DNA of 62,637 nucleotides from Chloroflexota bacterium. GTDB lineage: Bacteria; Chloroflexota; Dehalococcoidia; SHYD01; JACQUQ01. Shown here piece by piece: positions 27,596-37,109 of this stretch; within the stretch, counting starts at the first letter, position 1; the number at the start of each line of letters is the position of its first letter. The notes beneath the pieces were generated by a model. The model saw only the letters and a program-made list of their open reading frames with translations. It did not search any database and was not told the origin of the DNA. The stretch spans positions 1-62,637 of the forward strand of contig JACQUQ010000078.1 in the NCBI GenBank assembly GCA_016210175.1. Direction: 5' to 3'. Both the position numbers and the translations under genes were made by a program.

Positions 27596-30500
27596 ATGTG
27601 GCTGTCCGACCTCTCCATCCGCCAGCCGGTGTTCATCAGTATGGTCCTGGCCGCGGCCGTGGTGCTGGGCGGTATGTCCTACAGCCGGATGGCCGTGGAC
27701 CTGTTCCCCGATGTGGCGTTCCCGGTGGTGGCGGTCCGCACCACCTTCCCCGGCGCGGGGCCGGCTGAGGTCGAAACCCTGGTGACCAAGCCCCTGGAGG
27801 ACGCCCTGGGCTCCATCAGTGGAGTCGAGCACGTGCGCTCCACCTCGTCGGAGTCGGTCTCCCTGGTGGTGGTGGAGTTCGACCTGGGCCACCCCGTGGA
27901 AGAGGGGGCTAACGCGGTGCGTGACCGGGTGGCCGCGGTGCGGCCCCTGCTGCCCGACGGCGCAGACGACCCGGCGGTGCTCCGCTTCGACCCTAGCCAG
28001 ATGCCCATCATGTCCATCGCGGTGTCCGACCGCTCCGGACGACTCGCCGCACCCCAGATCCGCAAGCTGCTGGAGGACGCCGTGGAGCCCCGGCTGGAGC
28101 GGCTGGAGGGTGTGGCGGCGGTGACCGTGGAGGGCGGCGGGGAGCGGGAAATCCAGGTGGCCCTGAGCCTGGATGCCACCCGCGCGCGCAACCTGTCCGT
28201 CCCCCAGATCGGTGCGGCCCTGCGCGCCGAGAACCAGAGCATCCCCGGCGGCCGCCTGGCAGAGCGCCAGCAGGAGTACCTGCTGCGGACCACCGGCGAG
28301 TTCTCCTCGGTGGCCGAGATCGGCAGCGTGGTGGTGGGCACCCGCAACGGCGTGCCCGTCTTCCTGCGGGACATCGCTACCATCTCCGACGGGTTCAAGG
28401 AACAGCGCACCATCAGCCGCCTCAACGGCCAGGAGGCCGTGGCCCTGGCCATCACCAAGCAGTCCGGGGCCAACACGGTGCAGGTTGCCGAGCAGGTCAC
28501 GAAGGAGCTGGCGGCCGTCGGCGCACGCTACCCCGACCTGGACTTCGCCGTCGTCCGGGACGACTCCACCGCTATCAAGGAGGCCAACGACGATGTGCGC
28601 CTGGCCCTGGTCCTGGGCGCCCTGTGCGCCACCGTGGTGGTGTACCTCTTCTTCCAGGACTGGCGCAACACCCTGGTGACCGTTGCCGGGCTGCCCATCA
28701 TCGTCACCAGCACCTTCGCCGTCATGCACTGGCTGGGCTTCAGCCTGAACATGCTGAGCCTGCTGGGGCTCTCCCTCTCCATCGGCATCCTCATCGATGA
28801 CGCCATCGTGGTGCGGGAGAATATCTTCCGCCACACTGAGCAGGGCGAGGAGCCCGTGGTGGCGGCGAGCAAGGGAACGCGGGAGATCGCCTTCGCCGTG
28901 CTGGCGACTACCTTCTCTATTGTGGCGGTCTTCCTGCCGGTGGGCTTCGCCAGTGGGATGATCGGCCAGTTCTTGCGGGAGTTCGGCATCACGGTAGCCG
29001 CGGCGGTGCTGATCTCCCTGGTGGAGGCCTTCACCCTGGCCCCCATGCTCTCGGCCCACTTCTTTCACCGCACGCAGCACGGGCGGGAGCGCCGCGCCGG
29101 TGGGCTGGGCGCCCGGCTCGGCCGGGCCTATGACCGGGTGACCGTGGGGTACGGCCGGCTGCTGGGCTGGAGTCTGGGCCACCGCCGCGTGGTGGTGGGC
29201 GTCGGCATCACAAGCCTGGCGGGGAGCCTGGCGCTGGTCTCTCTGGTGGGCGTGACCTTCTTCCCCCGCACCGAAGAACGACAGTTCACCATGAGCCTGG
29301 AGCTGCCCGCCGGGACCACGCTGGAGGAGACCGACCTGGCCGTCCGCTACCTGGGCGAGGTGGTCGCTGCCCAGCCTGAGGTCCGGCACGTCTACACCCG
29401 CACCGGCGCCTCCGACGGCGCGCCGGAGCGGGGCTCGGTGTACGTGCGTCTGCACGAGCACGCCGAGAGCGCCCGCGTCCAGGAGCGGCTGCGGGAGCAG
29501 CTGCGCCACCTTCCAGGGCTGACCTTCAGCAGCCAGGACCCCATGGGCGGCGCCACCACCTCGGTGGCGAACCGCCCCCTGGTGCTCGCGGTCCAGGGGG
29601 GATCCTCCCTGGCGGACCTGGATGCGGCCTCCCGCAGCATCCTGGAGGCCATCCGGGAGGTCCCCGGCCTGCAAGACCTGGACCGCACCTACAAGCCCGG
29701 CAAGCCGGAGCTGCGCATCGTGGTGGACCGCCAGCGCGCCGCCGACCTGGGCCTCAGCGCCGGCACCCTGGGGGCCACGGTTCGCACCCTGGTCAATGGC
29801 GATGTCCCCAGCACGCTGCGGGAGGGCGACACCGAGACCGACATCCGGGTGCGCCTTCGGGAGCAGGACCGGACCCGCCTCAACGACCTCCTCCGCCTTA
29901 CAGTTCCCACAGCCCAGGGCGTCGCGGTGCCCCTGAGCGCCGTGGCCCGGGTCGAGATCGCCGTCGGGCCGGTGCAGATCGAGCGGGAGGACCGCCAGCG
30001 GCAAGTGCTGGTCGGGGCGGAAACCGGCGGGCGGCCCCTGGGCGACGTCGCGGCGGAGGTGCGCCAGCGCCTGGAGCAGGTGGCCCTGCCGCCCGGCGTG
30101 ACGTATGCCTTCACCGGGAACACCCAGCAGTCGGAAGAGTCTTTCGGCTCCCTCCTCCAGGCGCTGCTGCTGGGCATCGTCTTCCTGTACATGGTGCTGG
30201 CGTCCCAGTTCGGGTCGTTCCTGCACCCCTTCACCATCATGCTCTCGCTGCCGCTGTCCCTCGCCGGGGCCTTCCTGGGGCTGCTGGTCTTCGGCAAGCC
30301 CCTGGACATCATGGGCATGATTGGTATCATCATGCTCATGGGGCTGGTGACCAAGAACGCCATCCTGCTCATCGATTTCATCCTGCGGCTGCGGCGGGAT
30401 GGCTACGACCGGCGCACCGCCATCATGACCGCCGGGCCGGTCCGCCTGCGGCCCATCCTGATGACCACGCTGGCGATGGTCTTCGGCATGGTGCCGACGG

Positions 30501-30724
30501 CGCTCTCGGTGGGGTCAAGCTCCGGGTTCCGGGCGCCCATGGCTATCACCGTCATCGGCGGTCTCATCACCTCCACCCTGCTCACCCTGGTGGTGGTGCC
30601 CGTCGTCTACACGCTGCTCGACGACGTGCAGGGGTGGCGTCCCCGGCGCCACAGCCGGACGGCGGGACCGGAGTGGTCGGCGTTCGCGGGCGAGGAGATG
30701 GTCGGCGCCCGGCGGGACGGTTAG
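27596..30724 (+). CDS. RND efflux transporter permease (AcrB/MdtB-like)
   Basis: MWLSDLSIRQPVFISMVLAAAVVLGGMSYSRMAVDLFPDVAFPVV...GLSLSIGILIDDAIVVRENIFRH...MGLVTKNAILLIDF. Confidence 0.97.
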   Translation: MWLSDLSIRQPVFISMVLAAAVVLGGMSYSRMAVDLFPDVAFPVVAVRTTFPGAGPAEVETLVTKPLEDALGSISGVEHVRSTSSESVSLVVVEFDLGHPVEEGANAVRDRVAAVRPLLPDGADDPAVLRFDPSQMPIMSIAVSDRSGRLAAPQIRKLLEDAVEPRLERLEGVAAVTVEGGGEREIQVALSLDATRARNLSVPQIGAALRAENQSIPGGRLAERQQEYLLRTTGEFSSVAEIGSVVVGTRNGVPVFLRDIATISDGFKEQRTISRLNGQEAVALAITKQSGANTVQVAEQVTKELAAVGARYPDLDFAVVRDDSTAIKEANDDVRLALVLGALCATVVVYLFFQDWRNTLVTVAGLPIIVTSTFAVMHWLGFSLNMLSLLGLSLSIGILIDDAIVVRENIFRHTEQGEEPVVAASKGTREIAFAVLATTFSIVAVFLPVGFASGMIGQFLREFGITVAAAVLISLVEAFTLAPMLSAHFFHRTQHGRERRAGGLGARLGRAYDRVTVGYGRLLGWSLGHRRVVVGVGITSLAGSLALVSLVGVTFFPRTEERQFTMSLELPAGTTLEETDLAVRYLGEVVAAQPEVRHVYTRTGASDGAPERGSVYVRLHEHAESARVQERLREQLRHLPGLTFSSQDPMGGATTSVANRPLVLAVQGGSSLADLDAASRSILEAIREVPGLQDLDRTYKPGKPELRIVVDRQRAADLGLSAGTLGATVRTLVNGDVPSTLREGDTETDIRVRLREQDRTRLNDLLRLTVPTAQGVAVPLSAVARVEIAVGPVQIEREDRQRQVLVGAETGGRPLGDVAAEVRQRLEQVALPPGVTYAFTGNTQQSEESFGSLLQALLLGIVFLYMVLASQFGSFLHPFTIMLSLPLSLAGAFLGLLVFGKPLDIMGMIGIIMLMGLVTKNAILLIDFILRLRRDGYDRRTAIMTAGPVRLRPILMTTLAMVFGMVPTALSVGSSSGFRAPMAITVIGGLITSTLLTLVVVPVVYTLLDDVQGWRPRRHSRTAGPEWSAFAGEEMVGARRDG

Positions 30725-30815
30725 GTAGGCGGTCCGCCGGGCTTGCCGGAGCGGAGTCGGGGTTGCCTCCAGGAGCCGAGTCCCCGTGGAGATCTCCCAG
30801 GAAGGGAGGAGCGGT

Positions 30816-33059
30816 ATGCGTCTCCGGTTTTCTCGTTGGTTGGGCCTGGCGCTGGTGTCCCTGGTGGCCCTCGCGGCCTGCCAGGGACAGGGCGACGGCC
30901 AGCAGTCCGCCGGTGCGGTGGCCGTGCCGGTGAGGGTCGCGTCGGTCCGGGAGGGCGCCATCAGCGCCACATTGTCCTTCTCCGGCTCTATCCAGGCGGC
31001 GGACCAGGTCGAGTTGCTGCCGGGCACGTCCGGCAGGATTGAGCGCATCCTGGTGGATGTGGGCTCCGTCGTCCGGCAGGGGGAGCCCATCGCGCAGTTG
31101 GAGACCGATACCCTGCGGGCCGCGCTCAAGTCGGCAGCGGCCACTCTCCAGAGCGCCCAGGCCCAGCTGAATAATGCCCTAGCGGGAGCCCGGCCTGAGC
31201 AGGTGGCGGCGGCCAGGGCCGGTCTGGAGGCGGCGCGCGTCAAGCTGACGGACATGCGCGACGGCGGGCGCGCCGAGCAGATCGCGACGGCAGAGGCCAA
31301 CGTCGCCCGCGCCCAGGCGCGGCTGTATGAGCTGCGGGCCATCTCCCAGGCCCAGGTGGACAAGGCGGCAGCCGACCTGGCGAGCGCAGAGGCCCGGCTG
31401 AACCAGGTGCTTAACCCCACCCTGGCGGACCTCCAGGCGGCGGAAGCCGCGGCGGGCGCGGCCCAGGCCAGCCTCCAGAGCGCCCAGGCCGGTCTCGACC
31501 GGCTGTTGCACCCGGGCCCCGGCGACGTGGCGGTGGCGGAGGCGAATCTCGAAAGCGCACGGGCGCGGCTGGCCGCGGTGCGAGAGCGTCCGACCATCGG
31601 CATCATTGAAGAAGCCCAGCGCGCGGTCGAGGGCGCACGGGAGGCGCTGCTGGAGGCGCAGCGGCGCCTCGCCGGGTTCGATAACCAGCTCCGGGATGTC
31701 TCGGGTGGGGCGGCGTACCTCGCGGCCTGGTCGGCCCTGAACACGGTCCGGACCAGGCTGGAGCAGGACCTGGCCGGCAATGTGCCGCCCACACAGCTCC
31801 AGGCGGACCAACTCGCGGTCGAGGCTGCCTGGCAAGGGATAGAGAACGCGGAGCGGGACGTGGTCTGGAGCAAACTGGGATTCACGGCGGGGGAGTACAC
31901 CGCCGCGCAGTCGGGAGTGAAGACCGCGACCCAGAACCTGAAGGATGCCCGGAAGACGCTGGTGGACCTGGACCCGGCGCCCAAGGACGAAGAGTTGCGC
32001 GCCGCAGAGGTGGCGGTGCGGTCGGCCGAGGCGAGTCTGGACCGGCTCGTGAACCCGTCGGCGGCCGATGTGGCGGCCGCGCAGGCGGCCGTGGATCAGG
32101 CGCGGTCGGCGCTGGCCGCGGCCCAGAACCGGCTGACGACCCTCAAGGACCCCACGCCCGCCGACGTTGAGGCGGCCAGGGCCGCCGTCGCTAGCGCGCG
32201 GGTAGCCTTCCAGGCCGCGCAGGCCAAATGGGGCCAGCCCAAGGATGGGGTCTCTCCCTCCGAGCTCCAGGCAGCGGAGAGCGACCTGATCCGGGCCCAG
32301 AATGACCTGGCCCTGGCCCGCAACCCCTTCACCGCGGCGGACCTCCAGGCACAGGAGCAGCAGGTAGCCCAGCTCGCAAACCAGGCAACCCTGGCAGAGA
32401 ACCCGTACACCAGCCACGACCTCCAACGGCTGACGGCTGGGGTCGCAGTGGCCGAGGCCGCGGTGGAGCAGGCCCGGCTCGTGCTCGACCAGGCGACGGT
32501 CACTGCCCCCTTCGATGCCATCGTGGCGAAGAAGTATCTGTCCAGGGGTGCGCTGGCAGGCCCCGCCACCCCCATCGTCTCTCTGGTGTCCTCGCGCGTC
32601 GAAGTGGTCTTCCACGTCGAGGAGGCGGCGCTGGGCCGCATTGGGACCGACCAGGCCGTTACCTTCACCGTACCGGCCTACGAGGAGCGCGCCTTTATGG
32701 GACAGGTGAGCAGTATCGCCCCCATTGCCGATGCGGCCAGCCGCACCTTCACGGTCAAGATCACGCCGGAGGACGCGGCGGGCCGGTTGAAGGCCGGGAT
32801 GTTCGCCAACCTCCAGGTCATCGTCGCCGGGAGGGAGCGCGCGCTGGTCATCCCGCGCCCGGCGGCGCTGGAGCGGCCCGACGGCCCGGTAGTCTTCGTG
32901 GTCCGGGATGGCACGGCGGAAATGCGCCGGGTGCGTTTGGGGCTGACCGGCGACAGTGATGTGGAAGTGCTGGAGGGCCTGGCCGCGGGCGAGGCAGTGG
33001 TGGTGCAGGGCAACCGCACCCTGCGGGACAACGACCCGGTGAAGGTCATCGAGCCGTAG
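30816..33059 (+). CDS. RND efflux periplasmic adaptor/membrane fusion lipoprotein with unusually long coiled-coil
   Basis: Lipobox LVALAAC; barrel-sandwich LLPGTSGRIERILVDVGSVVRQGEPIAQLETD ... ATVTAPFDAIVAKKYLSRGALAGPATPIVSL; Ala-rich repeats between. Confidence 0.93.
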   Translation: MRLRFSRWLGLALVSLVALAACQGQGDGQQSAGAVAVPVRVASVREGAISATLSFSGSIQAADQVELLPGTSGRIERILVDVGSVVRQGEPIAQLETDTLRAALKSAAATLQSAQAQLNNALAGARPEQVAAARAGLEAARVKLTDMRDGGRAEQIATAEANVARAQARLYELRAISQAQVDKAAADLASAEARLNQVLNPTLADLQAAEAAAGAAQASLQSAQAGLDRLLHPGPGDVAVAEANLESARARLAAVRERPTIGIIEEAQRAVEGAREALLEAQRRLAGFDNQLRDVSGGAAYLAAWSALNTVRTRLEQDLAGNVPPTQLQADQLAVEAAWQGIENAERDVVWSKLGFTAGEYTAAQSGVKTATQNLKDARKTLVDLDPAPKDEELRAAEVAVRSAEASLDRLVNPSAADVAAAQAAVDQARSALAAAQNRLTTLKDPTPADVEAARAAVASARVAFQAAQAKWGQPKDGVSPSELQAAESDLIRAQNDLALARNPFTAADLQAQEQQVAQLANQATLAENPYTSHDLQRLTAGVAVAEAAVEQARLVLDQATVTAPFDAIVAKKYLSRGALAGPATPIVSLVSSRVEVVFHVEEAALGRIGTDQAVTFTVPAYEERAFMGQVSSIAPIADAASRTFTVKITPEDAAGRLKAGMFANLQVIVAGRERALVIPRPAALERPDGPVVFVVRDGTAEMRRVRLGLTGDSDVEVLEGLAAGEAVVVQGNRTLRDNDPVKVIEP

Positions 33060-33077
33060 CCCGCGAGCGGGCGCCCC

Positions 33078-33575
33078 TCAGCCCAGGCGGACGTAGCGTC
33101 TGCCGTAGAACACCAGGGGCGCGTCGGCGGCGCCCACCCCCGCGGCCTCTACCTGGCCCAGGAAGATGGTATGGTCGCCGCCGTCGTACTCAGCAGCCAC
33201 GCGGCAGTCCAGCCAGGCCAGGGCCTGCCCCAGGAGCGGGACGCCGGTTGCCGCGGTGCGGTAGGGCACGCCCTCGAACCGAGGGCTCACCAGGGGCGCC
33301 TGGCCCGAGAAGCGGTCGGCCAGAAACATCTGGCCGCGGCCCAGGATGCTGACCCCGTAGACGCCGCTCTCCCGCACGTAGTCGTGACTCAGGCTCAGGC
33401 GGTCGAGGCACACCAGCACCAGGGGCGGCTCCAGGGACACCGAGCAGAAGGCGTTCACCGTCAGGCCGTGGAAGCCCTCCGGCCGCAGGGTCGTGACCAC
33501 CGCCACCCCGGTGGCGAAATGGGCCATGACCTCCCGGAAGGTCTGGGCATCAACCGCCATCGGCCCCCTCAGCAC
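33078..33575 (-). CDS. Flavin reductase family protein
   Basis: FREVMAHFATGVAVVTTLRPEGFHGLTVNAFCSVSLEPPLVLVCLDRLS. Confidence 0.93.
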   Translation of the reverse strand: MLRGPMAVDAQTFREVMAHFATGVAVVTTLRPEGFHGLTVNAFCSVSLEPPLVLVCLDRLSLSHDYVRESGVYGVSILGRGQMFLADRFSGQAPLVSPRFEGVPYRTAATGVPLLGQALAWLDCRVAAEYDGGDHTIFLGQVEAAGVGAADAPLVFYGRRYVRLG

Positions 33576-33590
33576 AGCGAGACGCTCTTC

Positions 33591-33692
33591 TCACCACAGA
33601 GTATACAGAGATGTTGTTAAGAGGGCCAGAGAGAGAACGCTGATGCGCCTCTCCTTTTTCTCCCTCTGTGTCCTCTGTGATCTCTGTGGTGC
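33591..33692. repeat. ~100-bp inverted-repeat intergenic element (copy A)
   Basis: tCACCACAGAGtatacagag ... cctctgtgatCTCTGTGGTG; related to 35708-35805. Confidence 0.55.
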
Positions 33693-33709
33693 ATCCTGCT
33701 CGTCCGGTG

Positions 33710-35176
33710 TCAGCCCTTGATCACGCCCATCGGCCGGGCGCGGGCCACCTTGCGCGCGATGCCCGCCTGCTCCACGACGTCCACCACATCCGCAACGTCT
33801 TTGTACGCCTCGGACGCTTCCTCCGCCAGGAGCTTCATGTTCTCGGCGCGCACGATGATGTTGCGCTCCAGCATCCGGGCCGCGATGTCCACGCCCTGGA
33901 GCATGCGCTTGGCCGCGCCCCGGCTCTGCACCCGTCCCGCCCCGTGGCAGGTGGAGCCGAAGGATTCGCCCATCGCGGTCCCGGTGCCCACCGCCAGGAA
34001 GGAGTAGCGTCCCATGTCGCCGGGGATGATGACCGGCTGGCCCACCTCCCGGTAGGCCGCGGGGACCTGGAGGTGGCCCGGCGGGAAGGCGCGAGTAGCG
34101 CCTTTGCGGTGGACGCACAGGGTTACGGCGCGGCCGTTAACCTGGTGCTCCTCTCGCTTGGCGATGTTATGGCACACATCGTAGATCAGGCGCATGCCCA
34201 GGTCGTGGGGCGTCTTGCCGAACACCTGGCTGAAGCTCTCCCGGACCCAGTGGGTAATGCACTGGCGGTTGGCCCAGGCGAAGTTGGCGCCGCAGGCCAT
34301 CGCCCCCAGGTACTCCTTGCCTTCGGGGGAACTCACGGGCGCGCAGGCAAGCTGGCGGTCCGGCAGTTCGATGCCGTACTTGCGGGTGGCCGCCTCCACC
34401 GTCTTGAGGAAGTCCTGGCAGACCTGGTGTCCCAGGCCGCGCGAGCCGCAGTGGACCATGATCGTCACCTGGCCGGGGCCGGTAATGCCCAGGGCCTGCG
34501 CCACTTCCGGCAGGTAGACCTCATCAATGACCTGGACCTCCAGGAAGTGGTTGCCGGAGCCCAGGGTGCCCAGCTCCGGCGCACCCCGGCTGCGGGCGCG
34601 CTCGCTCACCTGGGCGGGGTCGGCGCTCCGCAGGCAGCCGCCCTCCTCCATGTGCTCCAGGTCCTCGGGCCAGCCGTACCCCTGCGCCACGGCCCAGGCC
34701 GCGCCCTGCGCCAGCACCTCCGCGATCTCGTGCCCCTTGAGCCGGATGCGGCCGTGGGACCCGACGCCGGAGGGCACGTTGCGGAAGAGGGCGTTGACCA
34801 GCTCCCGCAGGCGGGGCCGCACCTCGTCCTCGGTCAGGTCGGTGCGGAGCATGCGGACACCGCAGTTGATGTCGAAGCCCACGCCGCCGGGCGAGACCAC
34901 GCCATCCTCCCAGCGGGTGGCAGCCACGCCCCCGATGGGGAAGCCGTAGCCCCAGTGGATGTCGGGCATGGCCAGGGAGTACTTGACGATGCCGGGCAGG
35001 AAGGCGACGTTGGCGACCTGCTCCAGGGACTGGTCCTCGCGCAGCTCGCGGATGATCCGCTCATCCGCGATAATCCGGCCTGGCACCCGCATCCCAGGCT
35101 TGTAGTCCTGGGGGATCTCCCAGTGGTACTCGTCCACCCGGACGAGACGCTCCCACGCGTGCGCTTTGGTGGTCAT
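33710..35176 (-). CDS. rtcB: RtcB-type RNA-splicing ligase
   Basis: MPDIHWGYGFPIGGVAA...GGVGFDINCGVRMLRTDL...GTLGSGNHFLEVQ...VHCGSRGLGHQ...STCHGAGR. Confidence 0.97.
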   Translation of the reverse strand: MTTKAHAWERLVRVDEYHWEIPQDYKPGMRVPGRIIADERIIRELREDQSLEQVANVAFLPGIVKYSLAMPDIHWGYGFPIGGVAATRWEDGVVSPGGVGFDINCGVRMLRTDLTEDEVRPRLRELVNALFRNVPSGVGSHGRIRLKGHEIAEVLAQGAAWAVAQGYGWPEDLEHMEEGGCLRSADPAQVSERARSRGAPELGTLGSGNHFLEVQVIDEVYLPEVAQALGITGPGQVTIMVHCGSRGLGHQVCQDFLKTVEAATRKYGIELPDRQLACAPVSSPEGKEYLGAMACGANFAWANRQCITHWVRESFSQVFGKTPHDLGMRLIYDVCHNIAKREEHQVNGRAVTLCVHRKGATRAFPPGHLQVPAAYREVGQPVIIPGDMGRYSFLAVGTGTAMGESFGSTCHGAGRVQSRGAAKRMLQGVDIAARMLERNIIVRAENMKLLAEEASEAYKDVADVVDVVEQAGIARKVARARPMGVIKG

Positions 35177-35233
35177 GACACCCTCCTCCTCCCCCTTCCC
35201 TGCGAGGGAAGGGGGCTGGGGGGTTAGGTCTGC

Positions 35234-35680
35234 TCAGATATCCAGCACGACGCGCACCCAGGCGCCTTCAGGGGTTTCCTGCACTGCCAGCAGGTGGTAG
35301 GTCACGCCCTTGATAAACACCCGTAGCTCGTGGCGGGTGGGGTCCATCGGCTCCCCGTAGGCCGTAGCCCGGAGCTCCGTATCTGTCAGGTGGTCCACCG
35401 CGAAGCGCCGGAAGAGCAGGCGGTCCACCTCGAAGCGGTAGAGGAGTTCCGTTAACCATTCGACCAACAGCCCCTCCCGGTCCTCCGCCTGCACCTGGAT
35501 GGGCACGGCCTGGCGCTCCTGCACCGTGTCCAGGTCTGCCAGGACGCTGAAGGTGGCGAGGGCCGCCCGCTCGAAGACCGTCTTCAGGTCCGGGCCCCGG
35601 ACCTCAAAGCCCACGTCGGCGGTGATATCCAGGAAGGTCACGCCGGGCAGGTCCGACGCAGGAAGGGGCGCGCTGGTCAC
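35234..35680 (-). CDS. Archease
   Basis: VTFLDITADVGFEVRGPDLKTVFERAALATFSVLADL...LLVEWLTELLYRFEVDRLLF...HELRVFIKGVTYHLLAV. Confidence 0.93.
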   Translation of the reverse strand: MTSAPLPASDLPGVTFLDITADVGFEVRGPDLKTVFERAALATFSVLADLDTVQERQAVPIQVQAEDREGLLVEWLTELLYRFEVDRLLFRRFAVDHLTDTELRATAYGEPMDPTRHELRVFIKGVTYHLLAVQETPEGAWVRVVLDI

Positions 35681-35707
35681 GGTCTCTCCCTCCTGCCGTG
35701 GGGTCCT

Positions 35708-35805
35708 GACGCACCACCGAGCGCATAGAGGAAGGAAGGAAGCGGACAGAGGGGCATCTGTCCCCCGCAACCCCTCCGTGGTCTCCGTGCTCTCTGTGGT
35801 GCGTC
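35708..35805. repeat. ~100-bp inverted-repeat intergenic element (copy B)
   Basis: GACGCACCACcgagcgca ... tgctctctGTGGTGCGTC; resembles 33591-33692. Confidence 0.5.
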
Positions 35806-35816
35806 TGGAGTCTGCC

Positions 35817-36995
35817 TCACACGTCCAGCCGGGCTACCTGGGAGGGCACGAAGTCCCGGATCTCCCGCACCGACGTGAGGGGACGGACGACCCGCCCGTT
35901 CTCCACTAGAGGCGTCAGCAACTCCGCGAAGGTCCCGTCGCAGCCGGGGTGCTCCGGGCGCAGCCCCAGGGGCGTCACCGCATCGGCCAGGCAGACCGGA
36001 CACCGCCACAGGCTCTTGGCGCCGGAGCGCTTGCCCCGCTTGGCGCGGGGCCGGCCCTCGACTTCAACGATGTCCATAGAGTAATCAACGATGGGCGCCG
36101 CCGCGATGTCGGCTCCCACGCCGTAGGCGTCTACCAGGTCGTTCAGCTCCCGGATGGTAGTCTCGGTGATGCCGCCGCTGACGAACAGCCGGACGTGCCG
36201 GTAGCCCCGCAGGTCCAGCTCCCAGCGCACTTCCTCCAGGATCTGGCGGAAGTTGCCCCGGCGGGAGGCCGGCGTATCCAGGCGCACCGCGAAGAGCCGG
36301 TCTCCCAGGGCCTCGGCCACCCGCACCGCCTCGAACTTCTCATCGTTGAAGGTATCAATAAGGGCCACCCGCCGCACCGCCGGATCGATCACCTCATCGA
36401 AGGCCCGGACGGCCTCGACCGTGTCGCCCAGGAGCAGGATGAGGGTGTGGGGCATGGTGCCGGTCGGCGGTGCGCCGATAAGGTCGGCGCTGGCGATGAC
36501 GGAAACCCCGTCGCAGCCACCCAGGTAGGCGTTGCGCTCGATCATGGGGGCCAGGGCCGGGTGCATGCGCCGGGCGCCGAAGCTGGCCACGATGCGGTCT
36601 CCCGCCAGGCGCTTGCAGCGGGCCGCCTGGGTGGCGATCCCGGAAGCCTGGCAGAAGAATCCCAGCAAGGCCGTCTCGAACACCGCGAAGGCGGAGTAGC
36701 GCCCGGTGATCTCCATGACCGGCTGCCCCGGTCGGAAGACCGTCCCCTCTTCCAGGCAGCGCACCGTCACCGGCAGGTCCGCCAGCACGGTCAGGCACTC
36801 TTCTACCCCGGCGAAGACCGCCCAGGGCCAGCCCTTGGGCAAGCTCTTAGCGAAGAACTCGGCCCGCACGTGGGGGTCCACGCCCCTGGCCCGCAGGACA
36901 CGCATGGTGCGGTCGAAGTACACATCGGTCACCCGACCGGCCTTGATGTCCTCCAGGGATGCCACCTGGAGCCGTGGTCCGGCGGCAACTTCCAT
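35817..36995 (-). CDS. Nicotinate phosphoribosyltransferase family protein
   Basis: SFGARRMHPALAPMIERNAYLGGCDGVSVIASADLIGAPPTGTMPHTLILLLGD...LDTPASRRGNFRQILEEVRWELDLRGYRHVRLFVSGGI. Confidence 0.9.
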   Translation of the reverse strand: MEVAAGPRLQVASLEDIKAGRVTDVYFDRTMRVLRARGVDPHVRAEFFAKSLPKGWPWAVFAGVEECLTVLADLPVTVRCLEEGTVFRPGQPVMEITGRYSAFAVFETALLGFFCQASGIATQAARCKRLAGDRIVASFGARRMHPALAPMIERNAYLGGCDGVSVIASADLIGAPPTGTMPHTLILLLGDTVEAVRAFDEVIDPAVRRVALIDTFNDEKFEAVRVAEALGDRLFAVRLDTPASRRGNFRQILEEVRWELDLRGYRHVRLFVSGGITETTIRELNDLVDAYGVGADIAAAPIVDYSMDIVEVEGRPRAKRGKRSGAKSLWRCPVCLADAVTPLGLRPEHPGCDGTFAELLTPLVENGRVVRPLTSVREIRDFVPSQVARLDV

Positions 36996-37109
36996 AGCTG
37001 GCTCCCCACCTCTCTCCCCTGACCTCTCTCCCCTGGTAGGGGAGAGAGGAGATCAGTTCCCCCTTCCCTGCGAGGGAAGGGGGAAGGGGGTTAGGTCTGT
37101 CTCTCCAGG

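Noticed and set aside
26522-30226. 1234-aa minus-strand ORF
   Set aside because: Antisense to the RND permease; His/Gln/Gly-rich low-complexity translation typical of the complement of a GC-rich gene.
31179-32615. 478-aa minus-strand ORF
   Set aside because: Antisense to the RND adaptor; arises from codon-biased repeats in the coiled-coil.
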